DNA of 64,000 bases, taken from assembly GCF_026210795.1 (NCBI RefSeq), contig NC_089445.1:3658001-3722000 (forward strand). Reading direction: 5' to 3'. The DNA comes from Rhizophagus irregularis (lineage: Eukaryota > Glomeromycota > Glomeromycetes > Glomerales > Glomeraceae). The translations under genes were made by a program, and so were the position numbers. Positions 1-9,339 of the stretch are shown one piece after another; the stretch's first letter is position 1, and the number at the start of each line of letters is the position of its first letter. Under the pieces are notes generated by a model. It did not search any database, was not told the origin of the DNA, and saw nothing but the letters and a program-made list of their open reading frames with translations.

Positions 1-814
1 CAAGTGTTTCATATATTCCAGTTTTACAATTCTTCTCGATAGGGATGAAGGAGTAACTATCAGAGTTCTTACCTTTCTGAAACTGTCCAACTGTAAGAGA
101 CTTAACTGTCTTACCATTGTATATTGTTACTACATTATTAACCCCATCTTCACGATAAACAAAGGGAGACTTTTGTTTTCTATCTAATTTGCTAGGGTGG
201 AGTCTTCCGGGATTCAGTGCAAGAGAGTAGTGGCCTTCAGACAGGATAAGTGTTGCACGTCTGTCAGATTTGCTCTTGGAAATTCGAGTGGAATCCCCTA
301 CAATATTAAGTGCAAGGCTTCCTGCAAGTTGTTCAACCTTATCCATATATGAGACTGGAACTGGAGCATCACGATTGAGACCTAATGCCTTTTTGATATA
401 CTCGGGCTTTTTGATTGACTTTGGCATTTTAGAGAATGTGCCGTAGATATATTTCAGGCATTCATACAGGCAATCATTTAGCTCCCCGTTGCAACCCCCT
501 GCAACCGGTGGGGCATCTCTCACATAAATTATGAATCGTTCAAAATAATCAGGGTCTGCATCATCCGGTAGTTGTGCTTCGTCGTAGTGGTCCAAGAGTG
601 AGAAGAGGCTGGCTGGTTGGTTTCCTGATGTCCATCCACCGGGTTTCCAGTTTTCATAGGGAAGCAGAATCTGAAATTTATGTGTCGGATACCGGGATTG
701 GAGTTGCTGTCCAAGTCTGGCAATAGCTCCTCTAGAAAATCTTGCGCCTGAATACTGTAGTTCTTTGATATCTGGTCTTGTAGGCAAAGCACGTGCAATT
801 TTTGAATAGGCCAT
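1..814 (-). CDS. Family B DNA polymerase, N-terminal 271 residues (cut by window edge), element A
   Basis: This is the same protein start as the complete polymerase of element B (36598-38478). The ATG at 814 corresponds to 38478 in B. Only the N-terminal region upstream of the polymerase motifs is in the window, including the Cys (residue 115) and His (195) that resemble an OTU-type cysteine protease pair. Motifs A, B and C lie beyond the left edge, so I cannot say whether this copy is intact. It is followed on the minus strand side by the helicase gene upstream (898-3451), with an 83 bp AT-rich spacer between them. Confidence 0.85.
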   Translation of the reverse strand, partial: MAYSKIARALPTRPDIKELQYSGARFSRGAIARLGQQLQSRYPTHKFQILLPYENWKPGGWTSGNQPASLFSLLDHYDEAQLPDDADPDYFERFIIYVRDAPPVAGGCNGELNDCLYECLKYIYGTFSKMPKSIKKPEYIKKALGLNRDAPVPVSYMDKVEQLAGSLALNIVGDSTRISKSKSDRRATLILSEGHYSLALNPGRLHPSKLDRKQKSPFVYREDGVNNVVTIYNGKTVKSLTVGQFQKGKNSDSYSFIPIEKNCKTGIYETL

Positions 815-897
815 TTGATATAACTATGAATTGTATTCAATTGTAATATAGGTTTTTTATATAAAAAATATAAGATAACTAAGAGGCGCTTATCTTA

Positions 898-3451
898 TTA
901 AAAGGAGTCAATCATATCACAGGCCTCATCAATATCCAGCTCGTCTACAAATCCATTAGCGGCTTCCCATTCACGTTCCATATCAGTTTTTGGACGTTCC
1001 TCTGGGATTTCTCGTGCCTTACCCTTATTCATCTTCATAGTTTCATAACCGGAGGTGGTAGGGATAATCTCGGCATCATGATCCTCCTTATATGCTCTTA
1101 TTAGATCTGCGAGTTCTTTACGGCTAGGTGTTTTAGGTAAGTACCCATTATATTCTATCCAGTCCTTGAAGCGGTCTACTACCTCCCTAAGGTAGTACTG
1201 GTACTCGTCCTCAATACGTGTTGTGGGACATTCCTCTACTTCAAACGCGAGTATTTCCCAGTCATAGTTGTCTGACACGTCTTGGTACTTAGCCCATAAA
1301 TCCTTACCTGTATTGTGGAGATCATTGAAGACCTGGTCCTTTGAATTCTTGACCCATGGCTTACGATCCCATCGGTGCCTTTCATGCCAAGCCCAGTGTG
1401 CTTGAGTACCTTCCTTTGGTTCAGGGTCCCAGTCAACTTCTAGTTCTGTGTCGGGTTCTGGGATAGGTTGCTCTTCAGGAGCCGGTTCTGGGTCAGGCTT
1501 AGTGACAGATGCAGAAAATTCTGCGGGAGACTCGGGTTGTTGCTCAGGAACTGGGTTCACAGTTGTAAAATCTGAGTCAGATAGCAAGTCATCTAAAATG
1601 TCGTAGTCATCATCAGCTTTAAATGCAGGTTCCTCAGCAGGCGGCTCATTTTCTTGATCAGGTTCCTCATCAGATAAATAACAGTCCGAGAAGCTATCTA
1701 TAGGTTCATCAGTATCTGATTCTATAGGAGCTGGAGATTCCTCAGGAATAGGATCCTCATTGATGACAGGTGCGGGTTTTACCTTCAAGCAATCGGGCTT
1801 AAGTGGTACTGGTGGTGGAGTCTTTTTGGAAACTGGTTTCTCTTCAGTAGGCTTCTTCTCAACAGGAGCGGGTTTTTCCTCAGCAGGTTTCTCAACAACT
1901 GGCTCCACTTCCTCTTGATCTACTTGCGATTTACTAGCTGGATTATATATATTTGCTAAGAACTTCACCAAGGCATTTGGATCAGATGTAGGCTTCTCAG
2001 GAGTTTCTACATCTATTCCTTCTATATTGATTTCATCTGTTTCGTGGATCCATTTTTTGGTGAGAAACTTCTTGTAAAGGTCCTCCCTGGATATGCTGTA
2101 AACTCGTGGTGTTGCCTTACCTACACGTATTTTTCTGCTATTTATACCCAACTCATTTGATAGGATTCTAGAAGCGTTTATCTTTGATAGGGGTGTAATG
2201 CAATGAGTTTCACAGTATGAAGTATATACCCTATAAAATTCTTGAACAGGTAGGTCGGTTATATGATTTTTTACTATGAGGTAAGTGTCCTTTATGAATT
2301 GAAATAGGGGTGGGAGAGTCGATATGATGTGATCCTGCTTAGATGTTGTCATAGGTGGTGGATTCCCATTGAAGTCTGGGTAAGCATCTGCAATGGCTCT
2401 CAAATAAGCATAGAATGCCTCACTGGCGCCTGGGTATTTCATAGCGTCACCGAGTTTTTTGAAGTAGTTGAGGTCTCCCTTGCGGGATGGTGACACATCC
2501 AAGAACACTGTGCGCCTATCATCATTATCCACTCTGAGAGCATTTTCGTTGGTTAGGACGATAGTAGACATAAAGTTTTTATAATGTGTTGGTGTCTTGT
2601 ATTTTTCATGGATTTCCATTATGTCACTCGTTACCTTATCCTTTAAAGAGCGATACAGATTATTCCACTGGCTTTTTTCCGTGGGCATTTCCTCGAGAAG
2701 AAGAAGAATCTTACCCTGTAATTGCCCATTGAAACTTCCACGAATCGTCTGAGGATCGCTGGTCTTATAAACGAGTTGAGTGCCTAGGACGCTGCGCTGA
2801 ATGAAATCTGTTATAATGCCTTTGCCCCAACCCCTGTCCAGATTTCAGGTAAAGGATCGAATACATTTTCCTTCCAGCTGCCACACCGGCCAACCACTTT
2901 ATGATATACTCAGTAAGATTCCAATCGCCTGAACACCAGATATCCTGAATGTGAGAGAAGATAAATTTAACTGCGAGGTGGGTTGTAGATTCAAAAGTGG
3001 ATATCGGACGCAGGATATGGAGGAATCCTGGAAAGATATTGAGATAAAGTTGGCCACCTAGTTTAAAGATACGGGATTTTTGAGGGTCACAGGTAGCTAC
3101 ACATACAGTACTATATTCGATCATAAACCATTTGTTGATATTAAATTCAACCTTTTGTGAAGGACCCTGTTCAGATTGTGTGTAAAAGACTTTGGTAATT
3201 GGACGGATAAGTTTATTAATATTTTTATCAGGGATGTGCTCGAGGTTTTTGATTTCTGATCGCCACATGAAGACTCCATGCGGGTTGGAGCAGGGGATAA
3301 AGTAACTGCAAAGATAACCTTTAGCTTGATTGAGATCCCTCATATTCTTTGCAGCGTTAATGAGCCATTTAAGCTCATCAATACTAAAAGCCTTCTTTTG
3401 TTCACCGAACTTGGGGATAACTTGAGCTTGAGTGCTAGTTTGGGCAGTCAT
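898..3451 (-). pseudogene. SF3 helicase, frameshifted copy (element A)
   Basis: This is the equivalent of the intact 850-aa helicase of element B. Reading from the ATG at 3451, the frame is lost at about codon 206. A run of four C at 2831-2834 replaces three C in B (40495-40497). The extra base lies among the glycine codons of the Walker A loop (SGQGWGKG), so the ATPase site itself is destroyed. The rest of the protein, with Walker B, sensor region and acidic tail, stays open in the other frame from 2688 down to 898. No other difference from B was seen here. A sequencing or assembly error in a homopolymer is an alternative to a real mutation. Confidence 0.85.
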
Positions 3452-3671
3452 TTTTTGTTCTATCAAATCGAGTACTAATTTATAGTTACCTAATCTTCAA
3501 TTGCCGAATATTTTTTCCAAAGATCTGCACTCCTAACAGGTTACCCTCCTGTAGTCCTGTGGTCCTGCAATTCTGCAATCCTCCGGTTATATCTGGTTAT
3601 TTTCTAGGGGTAAAAAAAAAACTATAAACCACGAACCTTTACGACTGCTCTAAATCTTCCCTTCCCCTTTT

Positions 3672-4031
3672 TCAAACTACATATATCTGAAATCCAAACC
3701 GCTCAAGAGCTCCTTTTACTATAGTTAACTCTTTTCTAGTGTCCGTTAACTCTTTACAAGCCTTTTGATATGCTTCCCATTCAAGTTCACGGAGGATACC
3801 CTCCTCTTCCAATGATTGGCCAAGAGCATCATTTGCTTTTTCCTTCTTTTCTACTGCCCTGTCGTATACCTCCTCGGCTTTTTTATGCCGCTTCCAGAGT
3901 ACTCGTTCAGCTTCGGCTCTCCAAATTGGGCTGACTTCTAGAAGATGTGGCCCGAAATTGCTACTTGGAATGCGTTCCAGGATATGGCCTACAAGTTCGG
4001 GGATTACTGATACTGCGTGCGGGGTATACAT
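3672..4031 (-). CDS. 119-aa F-box-like coiled-coil protein, element A
   Basis: This is identical to the 119-aa protein of element B (41335-41694). Residues about 8-45 read like an F-box: an IPELVGHILERIP core, then a conserved L, S and W spaced as in F-box helices 2 and 3. A charged helical region rich in K, E and A follows, likely a coiled coil. It is the gene nearest the right TIR and is read away from it. The start codon ATG at 4031 lies 30 bp inside the TIR boundary. Upstream spacer 3452-3671 between this gene and the helicase holds short CCTG-rich repeats and an A9 run; I see no gene there. F-box assignment is by eye only. Confidence 0.65.
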   Translation of the reverse strand: MYTPHAVSVIPELVGHILERIPSSNFGPHLLEVSPIWRAEAERVLWKRHKKAEEVYDRAVEKKEKANDALGQSLEEEGILRELEWEAYQKACKELTDTRKELTIVKGALERFGFQIYVV

Positions 4032-4060
4032 GTTATCTGTCCTTATAGATTACTTATGGT

Positions 4061-4520
4061 ATACCCATTGTTCAATTACTTATTTTTTCTGACGGGGGCA
4101 GGACGGGGTTGGTCTTACTAGCTCTATAGACCTTCTAGGGGCTTACCTGCTAACTTACCTGGTTTGCTATCTCACTGCCTCCAACAGATTATTAGACGGA
4201 ATCCTGACTTGTTCCAGATGTTCCGGATGTGGCGGATCTGGGGGGTAAAAATAAAACTTTTTCTGGGGGGATGTCCTCTCATAATTTTTCTGAAACATCT
4301 GCCACATCTGCCACATCCGGGACAACCCTCTCACTATATCCGTTATTGCTTCCTTTTCTATTTTTTTCTAGTTATTTGGTATATATATTTGTTCCAGATG
4401 TTGTCCCAGATTGTGGTGGATATATGGGGATTCCAGGGCCATTAAGGCCCAAGTAGGTACTGCGAGGACGTGAGTCCGAGGTGGGTGAGCGGTAGCGAGA
4501 CCCACATCCAGACCGACGAC
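4061..4520. repeat. Right terminal inverted repeat, element A (460 bp)
   Basis: It is the same sequence as the right TIR of element B (41724-42183) and the inverted copy of B's left TIR (27862-28321). The outer end is GACGAC. It contains short internal repeats of GATGTGG/CACATC type and a TTGAA-type motif near its inner edge. The open frames that run through it are not shared with any gene and are taken as chance. Confidence 0.9.
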
Positions 4521-7500
4521 CCATTGATTCTCTACCATTCCAACATGTATCCAATACTCATCACCATAAATATCCTCCTGAACTTACCATGCTTATTGCT
4601 GTCAACAAATTCTTGGATAGATTATTGTTTAAATTGACCACATCTAGGCCTAGTCGTCCTGCTCAAATTTCACAAATGATTAATTCTTTACCAACCCAAT
4701 TAATCCTTCTTAAGTCTCTTTTAACAGATTATACTATACCTTCTTATAGTACAACACCACTTCCTACTTTTGTCAAATTTTTACGTTCACAAAAAGCTTT
4801 GGTCTCAGCTTATCTTTCCACACAATTTCATCAGCATCGTGTAGATTCCATTGAATATTATATTGCTCTTAGAGATGAATATTTCTCTACATCCCCGGGC
4901 TCTTTTATTTCTTCAGCCCTATCAGTGGAACATCATTCTATCGTCCTTGATAGAGTTTTGGTTGTTATTGACTCCAAACCCACATTACTTACTGATCCTT
5001 CAGATATCAAACAAGCTGCTATTAAACACTTCCAATCGGTTGTCACTCCTCCTTTGGTCCAGTATTCTTCTACGGATTCATTTCCTCCACGATGGCAACG
5101 AGCTTATACTCCTCTTCCAGTTATTGATTCGTCCTTATATAACTCGGTTATGTCTCCTATTCTGGCCGATGAATGGAAAAACACTCTCAATTCTATGCCT
5201 AATAATAAAGCCTCTGGTCCTTCCAAGATCTCTTATGAGATGCTCAAACATTTAACTGGAGAAACTTTCAATTTGTCCCTTGTATTAGCCAATGCTTGTC
5301 TCATTCATGGAGATATTCCTGCCGATTGGCGTGAAGCGCTTGTTTATCCCATTCCAAAGCCTCATGAATTTGACGCCCAATTGAAGAATACGCGACCTAT
5401 CACTCTATTGGAAACAGTACGAAAATGTGTGGTTAAGGTCGTTACAACTCGACTATCAAAAATCCTAGCCGACAATCAAGTGCTCCAAGGTGGTAATTTT
5501 GCCGGATTACCAGGCGGCTCCACCGACATTCCTATTAAGATGCTTGATGCTATTATTCATCAACGACGCTTTGATAAAAGCGATGACCAAGAACTATGGG
5601 TTGTTTCTCAGGACATTTCTAAGGCCTTTGACTCAATTGATTTGAACATGCTTAGACTGGCTTTAATTCGTCTGCATATTCCGTCTTTATTGATCAAATT
5701 TATCATTAACCTTTTTTACAAGGCGTAATAATAAAATTATTACACATCATGGTGATACTTCTGGATATAGAGTTAGAATTGGTATTGACCAAGGTGAAAT
5801 CATCTCTCCACTATTATGGGTTATATACTTGGATCCATTACTTACCACACTTAATCGAGAAGCTTGTGATCCCTTTATTTTGAAATCTTCTGCATTATTG
5901 GATTATTCTCCAATTGAATATGAACAACATAATCTTCCTGTTTCACATATTACATTTATGGATGACTCTACTTTGATTGCTTCATTTAAACAAGGAATTG
6001 AAGATCGCCTTTCCATCACTGCTGAATTTTACACTTTAAATAATACTCAAGCAAATTCAGCAAAATATATCCTTCTTTCTTCTGAACAATTTTCTCAAAC
6101 TATTGTATTTGATCTATTCCCATCTTCTTTAAATACGATTCATACCCTTACTTTAAAGGCGTTAGCCTTATCTACTTCTTTTCGGTTCTTAGGTGTTTGG
6201 TTTAACCTTTTGGCTTCTTCTCGTTTCGTTCATAACCAAACTGTTTCCATGGTCAAAGACATGGCTGCTCTACTCAGTCCTAAAAAACTTTTAGCACAAC
6301 ATATAGCTTATCTTTATAACGTTGTCCTACTTCCGAGGCTAGAATTTCGCCTACAAACCACATTATTTGCAGAATCCACCATTAATCGCATGGTTTCTCC
6401 AATGCTTTCTCTTATTCGTCAGAAGGCTGGTTTGGCCTCAGTCACTCCTCTTTCCACACTCTTCACACTGTTGCCTTTCTCTATTCAACAAGCGTTTGGT
6501 CGATTTCTATCATCTCATGTGGCTTCATGGCAGAAAATTTTTTCTCACCCTTCATATAAGCTCTTTGCTAATTATATGATTACTTATCTCCAAGGTTTTT
6601 TGGACTGTGATGTCTGCCCTTCTACTATTGACCTGGAACCATGGTCCCACACCTTTTCTTTGCGAACACATTCTTTATTTAATTCTTTATTGTTCTCTTC
6701 TCGTTTAAATATCACGTGGTCTTTACTGTTCCGACCTCCGAGGAAAGATTTACGTCCGGCGATTCCACTCCGGTCTATTTTACCAAAAGATTTATTTACT
6801 TCCATGAAAAATGTTCGGAAAAATTTCTGCACTCATTTTCTTGCTCAATTGATTACACCGTGTGGCTCTCGACTTCTCTCATGGAAAGATTTACATTTTC
6901 TTAAACGAGTATCGAACAAAGGATCTGTGCCTGCTTGGTTTAATTATTTGTTCAATCTTATTGTTATTCCTAATTCACCTTCTTTTTTTATTTTACAACA
7001 ATTTAGAATTCCTAGTTCTCATACCGTAGCTTCTATTTCTTTTATAGATATTAGTCGAAATTATTAGTTTAACCCTCAATGGGCTATTTCTTTTAATCGC
7101 AATACTAACTCTTTCCTCGTTGGCCGTGTGATTACTACCTATCCTGCTCCACGTAATGAAGCTCTTATTTCACATTGGATTGCGTCATCGGTTGATGATT
7201 TACTTTCTGAATTTACTGCATGCCAAGGTTGTGCCTCTGCTATTCCGCGATCCTCTACCTCTAAGACTTTGATTAAACGATGTCCCTCTGAAGGATGTTT
7301 CTCCTATGTTCCGTTATCAAGTTTGATCCGTTATCCTACGAAACCTCATACTTATATACATGCAGATACTCGTTCGGTTTCACTTTCTGCCTCATTAGGC
7401 TATGCCAAATCTCTTTTACTATTTCATCTTTTTGCTCCGGTTCGCCTACCTCCTACGAATGAACTAGTGCTTAGGATTTCTGATATCCAACTTCCTTCTT

Positions 7501-8918
7501 CAGTGTTTACCCTTTATATTGATGGTTCCTTCCTTTCTCCTCCTAGTCATCCGGCATCCTCGATGGCTTATGCATGGACTGCTATAGATCCTGATGGATT
7601 TATTTTGGAATCCCATTATAATATCATCTCTTCCATTTTTCCTTCTGCTTTACGTTTAGAAGTTTTTGCTTTATTGCACGGATTGGACTCCCTTCCTCGG
7701 AATTCAAAGATTACTGTCGCCACTGATTGTGCTCAATTACTTTCTTTATGGTCTTTATATGTGGATGCTCCTTTTATTCCCAGAATGCTTAAAGAATCCA
7801 ACCACCTTTTGTGGTCCTCCATACGCACTATTATGTTGCAAAAGAATCTGGATGTTACCTTGATCAAGGTTCCTGCTCATGCTGATGACCCTTTGAATAA
7901 TCATGTGGATGCATTAGCCAAAGCCGCTCATACTGACCCACATCTTTCTTCTTGTCCACCATCGGAATTGATGGCTCCTTGCATTTTACAATTTAATTCC
8001 TTACCTGTGGATATGAATATCCAGAAATTTATTAGAGATATTTTTGACGCCAAAAGTCTTTTAACTCTTGCTGTATTACCAAGATTTAATTCCTATTCTT
8101 CAACTTCTGATATTGATTGGGCTTGCACCAAATTTTGTCTCAACAACAATAAGCATTTTGTCTCTCATCAGAATGGCCGTTCCGAATTTTGTGGTTTCTG
8201 TATTAAGCTACTTTTAGATATGCTTCCAACGCTTACAACTCTTCAGAGACGAAAGCCTCATCTTTATAATCCAAGTTGGCTTTGTCCTCAATGTAATTCC
8301 TTTCCTGAGACTTTAGACCACTTGTGGACTTGTCCTTATATTTTACCGGAATTTAGCCCTTTACAAACTTTTAAAACACTACTATTGGCTCTTCGGACTA
8401 CTTATCTTGATAATTTCCTTTCCGCGTCATCTTTAATCCCTTTACCGGACTCTTTTGCTGCTGAATTTATGGCTCTTGATTGTTGGATTTGTGACCCTCC
8501 TTCATTTTCATGCCTGAGACTCGCACGAGGACTTATACTGATATCCCTTACAGAATTTCTTGGAATTTATTTTTCTTCACCTACCATATGGTCTATCTTA
8601 GATACACCTTTGCACGACTTTCATTTTGACCTTTATATTCAAATCTGGTTGTACCGATCCATTTTCTTTCATCATTGGGAATTAGCTCAAGGCATTACAA
8701 AAAAAATGAAATCGTCAGCTCTTGGGCCTTCTTCTATTCTTCGACCTTCCTCTAACATTCCTCTTGACTCTTCGACACCTTTCTTGGCAACAGCTTCCTT
8801 GGATTCCTGGGTTTCTTGGGTTTCCTCTTCTATAATCTGTGGGGGATCTTGGATTTCGCATTTGGATTTTTGGCGCCGCTTAACAGTTCAGCCTCTACTT
8901 AGGATTTCTTTTTGGTAA
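4521..8918 (+). pseudogene. LINE ORF2 (RT-RNase H), broken, copy 1
   Basis: The frame is open from 4521 to about 5716. It then shifts: a run of six T (against five in copy 3) and a changed ACAAGGCG give an early stop at 5726-5728. The reverse transcriptase continues in another frame with the FMDD catalytic box near 5959. A TGG-to-TAG change stops it at 7065-7067. RNase H follows (YIDGS near 7516, then conserved E, D and D), and a C-x2-C...H...C motif near 8283-8335 precedes the stop at 8916-8918. The frameshift is shared with copy 2, so it predates the separation of these two copies. Not functional as it stands. Confidence 0.9.
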
Positions 8919-9199
8919 CGGATTGGATCTTAGGACATGCTGGATAGTTGACTCACACTGGCCTTCGGGTAAAGATGGGGTATGCGTTTCTGTAATAGTT
9001 TAGTTTTTCTTTACTTAAATTTATTTTGTTTAGATTTCTTTACTTGTATGAATCGTAAAGCTTGTTCTTTTTATTTTTTATGTTTATTTTCTATATTTGA
9101 TATTTGTAATATTGTTCGATCTGTTTATTGTACTTTTCGTTTAAATTTAATAATAAAAGATAAAGTCATAAGACTGTTTGCTCATAATCACCAAATATG
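8919..9199 (+). other. LINE 3' untranslated region and tail, copy 1
   Basis: This is about 280 bp without coding potential. It holds a C-rich/G-rich segment with a CC-TTCG-GG tetraloop-type hairpin (8961-8970) followed by TGGGGTATGC, then a T-rich stretch, then the tail ATAATCACCAAATAT. The same order is seen after ORF2 in copies 2, 3 and 4. The hairpin-TGGGGTATGC segment and the tail recur in the SINE-like units at 25203-26545, so this is probably the part recognised by the LINE reverse transcriptase (inference). Confidence 0.7.
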
Positions 9200-9254
9200 A
9201 GGATCATCGCAACTCTTTCCTGAATTTTTGAAAATACTAATAAAATTTATTTTT

Positions 9255-9276
9255 GAAATTTTCGTTCGAAAATTTC
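9255..9276. promoter_or_regulatory. Palindrome in LINE 5' UTR, copy 2
   Basis: A perfect 10 bp inverted repeat, GAAATTTTCG and CGAAAATTTC, is separated by TT. It lies 64 bp before the ORF1 start. The same palindrome is kept at the same place in copies 3 (17274-17295) and 4 (26602-26623). It is a candidate for the internal promoter or an RNA hairpin of the LINE; the function is inferred from conservation and position only. Confidence 0.5.
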
Positions 9277-9339
9277 TAAAGTGCTCATTCTAAATACTAA
9301 TATTTCTTCAGTTGCCTTCCTCTTTACTGAGCTTCTACT

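Larger units (their letters stand above)
1..4520. mobile_element. Element A: right part of a Polinton-like DNA transposon, left part outside the window
   Basis: This segment matches 37665-42183 of element B base for base as far as I could compare, except for one extra base near 2831. It carries the 5' part of the DNA polymerase gene, the helicase gene, a 119-aa gene and the right 460 bp terminal inverted repeat, all in the same order. The element ends at 4520 with GACGAC. The next bases, CCATT, belong to the ORF2 of LINE copy 1; the undisturbed sequence is in copy 2 near 12538. A matching target duplication should lie at the left end, outside the window. The near identity to B suggests recent transposition of both, or of one from the other. 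Confidence 0.9.
4521..9199 (+). mobile_element. LINE copy 1 (5' part missing, joined to element A)
   Basis: Non-LTR retrotransposon of the same family as copies 2-6. It begins in the middle of ORF2 because element A is inserted at 4520/4521; the 5' half should lie on the far side of element A, outside the window. The body contains reverse transcriptase, RNase H and a C-terminal zinc motif. The 3' untranslated region 8919-9199 has the family's features: a GGCC-TTCG-GGT putative hairpin near 8960, AT-rich sequence, and the terminal tail ATAATCACCAAATAT. Copy 2 starts immediately after the tail at 9200. Confidence 0.92.

Noticed and set aside
898-2688. A separate 596-aa gene and a 233-aa gene in element A
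   Set aside because: They are the two halves of one helicase, split by a single extra base relative to element B.
4164-4456. Two overlapping open frames inside the TIR (also at 41827-42119 and inverted at 27926-28335)
   Set aside because: They overlap each other in different frames, match no protein pattern and follow the TIR sequence in both orientations; taken as chance.
6584-6832. Antisense open frames within the LINE ORF2 copies (also at 14600, 22659, 46279, 54246)
   Set aside because: They recur only because the sense sequence recurs, and shift or break with sense-strand changes; no independent signs of coding.
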